Assembly (NCBI GenBank): GCA_035535315.1
Contig: DATLQD010000119.1
Span: 1 to 16,012 of the forward strand
Direction of reading: 5' to 3'
From: DASQGA01 sp035535315
Lineage (GTDB): Bacteria > Actinomycetota > Thermoleophilia > Gaiellales > Gaiellaceae
Length of the DNA: 16,012 nt
The stretch's first letter is position 1; each line of letters begins with the position of its first letter. The notes beneath the pieces are model-generated. The model ran no database searches. It worked only from the letters and a program-made list of their open reading frames with translations, and had not been told where the DNA came from. Below, in pieces: positions 13,393-16,012 of this stretch. Position numbers and translations under genes: made by a program.

Positions 13393-14007
13393 ATGGCCTA
13401 CAGGCTCCATCCACTGACGCAGGTCTCGCTGGCGCACGCGCCGCCTCCGTGCGTTGGGTGCGTCTTTTGGCAGACCGGCGGCAGGCGCGCTACGGAGAAG
13501 GGCAGGTGGGCAGATCGGGTCGAGGAGGAGTGGGGGGCATGGGGGACGCTCTACTACGGTGAGGAGCGGCTCCTCGGCGCGATGCAGTTCGCCCCCTCCG
13601 AGCATTTTCCGCGGGCGCAAGAGCTGCCGGCCGGACCACCGTCGCCCGACGCGATCCTGATCACCTGCGCGTATCTGGTGGATCTACAGACGCCGTGGGT
13701 GATGCAGAGCCTCTTCCTCTCTGCAATCGGCGAAGCGCGTGATCGCGGCGTGAAGGCGATCGAGACGTTTGGCTACCGCTATCCGGAAGGCACTGACGGC
13801 TACGAGCGCTTCGTCGTCCACCGCACGATCTTTCCGACCGACTTCCTCGCCGACTTCGGATTCCGGCCCCTTCGCTGGGAAGGACCAGTCGCACTGGCGC
13901 GGCTCGAGCTGGGAGGGCTTCAGCCGGTCCTGGAGGGCAGCCGAGCCAGCGTGCTCCGGCGGGTGAAGGAGGCCTTCACGCCGGCTCCGGTCCCCCAGCG
14001 TCCTTAA
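13393..14007 (+). CDS. GNAT-like acetyltransferase family protein
   Basis: A 204-residue soluble protein. The opening contains Cys20-x2-Cys23-Val-Phe-Trp, followed by an EEEWGAWGTLYY strand, a PSPDAILITCAYL strand and then a helix-strand pair (SLFLSAIGEARDRGVKAIETFGY) in the position of the acetyl-CoA pocket. This layout matches an actinobacterial GNAT family whose members start with a C-x2-C-x-FWE segment. The usual glycine-rich pyrophosphate loop is degenerate (VDLQTPWVMQSLF), so catalytic activity is uncertain. The start ATG at 13393 lacks a strong ribosome binding site and follows the phosphoesterase by 8 bp. Its TAA stop overlaps the opposing asd stop within TTAA. Substrate unknown. Confidence 0.68.
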   Translation: MAYRLHPLTQVSLAHAPPPCVGCVFWQTGGRRATEKGRWADRVEEEWGAWGTLYYGEERLLGAMQFAPSEHFPRAQELPAGPPSPDAILITCAYLVDLQTPWVMQSLFLSAIGEARDRGVKAIETFGYRYPEGTDGYERFVVHRTIFPTDFLADFGFRPLRWEGPVALARLELGGLQPVLEGSRASVLRRVKEAFTPAPVPQRP

Positions 14008-14945
14008 GCCGCGAGGAGGTTCCGTGCGAGGAGGTGCTCGGCGATCTGGACGGCGTTCAGAGCGGCGCCCTTGCGGAGGTTGTCGTTCACCACCCAGAGG
14101 CAGAGGCCGTGCTCCACCGTCGGGTCGCGGCGTACGCGCCCCACGAGCACCTCGTCCCGCCCGGCTGCGTCGGCAGGAGTGGGAAGCTGGGCCAGGGCAA
14201 CATTTGGTGCCGCAGCAAGGGCCTCGCTGGCCTCCTCCGCAGACAGGTCCCTTTCGGTCTCGATCCAGACGGCTTGCGCATGGCCGACCAGGACCGGGAC
14301 TCGAACGCAAGTCGCCTGGAGCGGGAGCTCGGGCAGGCCGAGGATCTTCCGGGTCTCCGCGCGGAGCTTGTATTCCTCCGAGAACTCATCTCCGTCGAGC
14401 TCCCAATCCATCGCCAGGTCGCCCTCGGCCGGCGCCGTCGCCCGGAGCTTCTCGATCCCCGCATCACCCGCCCCCGACATCGACTGGTACGTCGCGAGGC
14501 GCACGCGGGCGAGGCCGGCTGCCTCGTGCAGCGGTTTCAGCGCACATGCAAGTTGGATCGCGGAGCAGTTGGGGTTGGCGACGATCCGGTCGCCGTTCAG
14601 CACGTCGTCGTTGACACCGGCCACGACCAGGGGAATGCCGTCTGTGAGGCGGTAGGCGTCCGATTTGTCTATGCAGACCGTGCCGCCCGCGGCCGCCGGG
14701 GGAACGAGCACCAGGCTGGTTGCCGTCCCGACGGAGAAGAACGCGAGGTCGAGGTCCCCGGCCGCGAGCGTCTCGGGTGTGGCTTCCTCGACGAGCAGCT
14801 CGCCGCCCCCGAAGGGGACCCGCTTGCCGGCCGAACGGGCCGAGGCGAGCGCTCTCACGTCGCCGAGATTGCGCCCTGCCAGCAGGTCGAGCGTGACGGT
14901 CCCCACGGCGCCGGTTGCTCCGACGACTCCGATCCTCGGCGTCAT
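14004..14945 (-). CDS. asd: Aspartate-semialdehyde dehydrogenase
   Basis: A 313-residue cytoplasmic NADPH enzyme reducing aspartyl phosphate to aspartate semialdehyde, the branch point to lysine/diaminopimelate, threonine and methionine. The NADP motif GVVGATGAVG is at 6-15 and the phosphate-binding SARSAGKR follows at 35-42. Catalytic Cys127 (NPNCSAIQ), Gln154 (YQSMSGAG), Glu/Lys in EEYKLRAETRKIL, Arg215 (RVPV) and His222 (GHAQAV) are present. It is slightly short for the family (about 330-370) but complete. ATG 14945 overlaps the aspartokinase stop in ATGA, so the two are translationally coupled. It converges on the GNAT-like gene, the two stops sharing three bases with no space for a terminator. 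Confidence 0.95.
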   Translation of the reverse strand: MTPRIGVVGATGAVGTVTLDLLAGRNLGDVRALASARSAGKRVPFGGGELLVEEATPETLAAGDLDLAFFSVGTATSLVLVPPAAAGGTVCIDKSDAYRLTDGIPLVVAGVNDDVLNGDRIVANPNCSAIQLACALKPLHEAAGLARVRLATYQSMSGAGDAGIEKLRATAPAEGDLAMDWELDGDEFSEEYKLRAETRKILGLPELPLQATCVRVPVLVGHAQAVWIETERDLSAEEASEALAAAPNVALAQLPTPADAAGRDEVLVGRVRRDPTVEHGLCLWVVNDNLRKGAALNAVQIAEHLLARNLLAA

Positions 14946-16012
14946 GCGTGCTGGCGCTCAGCGTCGGGGGAGGACAGCTCAAAGGCGCCGTGGAGCGCAG
15001 CGACCGTTCGTTCGACGTCCTCGTGCGGGACGTAGAACGCGATCTTGATCGGCGAGGTAGTCAAGAACCGCGGCTCGACGCCGAGCTCGTCGAGAGTCAC
15101 GAACGTCTTGGCTGCGATCCCGGGATGGCTCTTCATCCCGGCGCCGACGACGCTCACCTTCCCGAGGTCGTCGGTCTCTGACCAGCGCGCTCCTAGCTGC
15201 TGCAGGGCCACCCCGATCTCGGTCCGGTCTTCAAGTGGCGCCGAGAAGACGATCTCCTCACCGGTCTGGATGATCGTGTCCACGTTCACCGACGCGTCCG
15301 CGAGAGCCTGGAAGAGGGCGGCGCGAGAGGTTCCGTCCACGCGATAGAGCGCCTCCTCGAGCGTGTGGGTGACCCCCGAGATCATCGCTTTCTCGAGCAT
15401 TCGCTCGTCCTCCTCCCTGATCCATGTGCCGTCGTCGCTGGTGAAGGTGGAGCGCACGTGGAGCCTGACTCCATGGTTCCTGGCGAACTCGACCGAGCGT
15501 AGCTGAAGCACTCGCGCGCCAGAGGCTGCCATCTCGAGCATTTCCTCGAAGCTGACCGCGTGGAGCTTTCGCGCCCCGGGGACGACGCGCGGGTCGGCCG
15601 TGAAAACGCCGTCCACGTCGGTGTAGATCTCGCATGCGTCCGCTCCCAGCGCGGCGGCGAGCGCTACTGCAGTCGTGTCGGAGCCACCCCGGCCGAGCGT
15701 CGTGATGTCGAATGCGGTCGAGACCCCCTGGAATCCGGCTACGAGAACGATCCGGTCCTCATCCAGCGCCTCGTGGATCCGCCGGGCGCGCACCTCGACG
15801 ATCTTGGCCTTGCCGTGAACGGTGTCGGTGACGATTCCCGCTTGGGAGCCCGTGAGGGAGACCGCGTCCAACCCGAGGTCCGAGATCGCCATCGCGACGA
15901 GCGAGCAGGAGATCCGCTCCCCGACGGAAATCAGCATGTCGAGCTCCCGCGGCCTCGGGCGGGGTGAGACGTCGTAGGCGAGCGCGACGAGCTCGTCCGT
16001 GTGCCGGCCCAT
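14942..16012 (-). CDS. lysC: Aspartokinase, 5' end beyond the window
   Basis: The visible 356 residues cover most of a monofunctional aspartate kinase, which phosphorylates aspartate using ATP as the first step of the lysine/threonine/methionine pathway. The Met at the window edge (MGRHTDELVALA) aligns with the internal 'MGDTTDEL' segment of the kinase, so it is not the true start and about 40 residues, including the KYGGTSV motif, lie outside. Visible kinase motifs are ELDMLISVGERIS, LTGSQAG, LGRGGSDTTAVALA and YTDVDGVFTADPRVV. Two ACT domains follow (from about VTHTLEEALYRVDG and KVSVVGAGM), the usual site of feedback inhibition by lysine and/or threonine. An internal start near MISGVTHT could give a separate ACT-only beta chain, as in some lysC genes, but no clear ribosome binding site supports it. 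Confidence 0.95.
   Translation of the reverse strand: MGRHTDELVALAYDVSPRPRPRELDMLISVGERISCSLVAMAISDLGLDAVSLTGSQAGIVTDTVHGKAKIVEVRARRIHEALDEDRIVLVAGFQGVSTAFDITTLGRGGSDTTAVALAAALGADACEIYTDVDGVFTADPRVVPGARKLHAVSFEEMLEMAASGARVLQLRSVEFARNHGVRLHVRSTFTSDDGTWIREEDERMLEKAMISGVTHTLEEALYRVDGTSRAALFQALADASVNVDTIIQTGEEIVFSAPLEDRTEIGVALQQLGARWSETDDLGKVSVVGAGMKSHPGIAAKTFVTLDELGVEPRFLTTSPIKIAFYVPHEDVERTVAALHGAFELSSPDAERQHA

Overview
The window is about 16 kb of dense, high-GC bacterial chromosome with strong codon bias, many GTG/TTG starts and almost no intergenic space. The gene families point to an actinobacterium: a CitA-type citrate synthase, a membrane-anchored PDZ/Lon-S16 protease, an actinobacterial GNAT protein with a Cys-x2-Cys near its N-terminus, and an ask-asd pair. 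The combination of an ATP-type PEP carboxykinase, an LDH-like malate dehydrogenase and an archaeal-style succinate dehydrogenase suggests a deep lineage such as Thermoleophilia (Gaiellales/Solirubrobacterales) rather than a streptomycete or mycobacterium. That placement is inference.

Layout. Positions 1-2799 (minus): isocitrate dehydrogenase -> malate dehydrogenase (4-base stop/start overlap) -> PDZ/Lon-S16 protease, cut by the left edge. Positions 2873-4447 (plus, divergent from icd across 73 bp): citrate synthase followed directly by a HEAT-like protein. Positions 4482-6403 (minus): XerC -> XerD -> a 58-residue membrane zinc-ribbon protein; a hairpin separates this group from the convergent HEAT gene. 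Positions 6442-7068 (plus): a DUF2071 protein. Positions 7115-8707 (plus): PEP carboxykinase, preceded by an operator-like palindrome and followed by a hairpin. Positions 8782-12454 (plus): sdhA-sdhB-sdhE with overlapping ends, closed by a strong hairpin. Positions 12527-14007 (plus): a YkuE-like metallophosphoesterase and a GNAT-like protein. Positions 14004-16012 (minus): aspartokinase (5' end outside the window) -> aspartate-semialdehyde dehydrogenase. No stretch over 300 bases lacks a gene. I see no tRNA, rRNA, CRISPR array or insertion sequence.

How it works together. Five loci supply central carbon flow: citrate synthase, isocitrate dehydrogenase, malate dehydrogenase, succinate dehydrogenase and PEP carboxykinase, which takes oxaloacetate to PEP. 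Aspartokinase and Asd then draw on oxaloacetate-derived aspartate.

The most notable system is the succinate dehydrogenase. It has no SdhC/SdhD membrane anchors. Instead the operon encodes a two-CCG-domain, HdrB-like SdhE, and the long SdhB carries an extra cysteine exactly where classical SdhB has the Ile/Val that makes its third cluster [3Fe-4S]. This is the pattern of the unusual 'type E' complex II known from Sulfolobus and related to methanogen thiol:fumarate reductase. Other points of interest are a recurring TAnnnT box 6-9 bases upstream of several start codons that lack a Shine-Dalgarno sequence (probable leaderless mRNAs), a Glu at the catalytic Asp position of citrate synthase, a tandem XerC/XerD pair, and a palindrome over the likely pckA transcription start.
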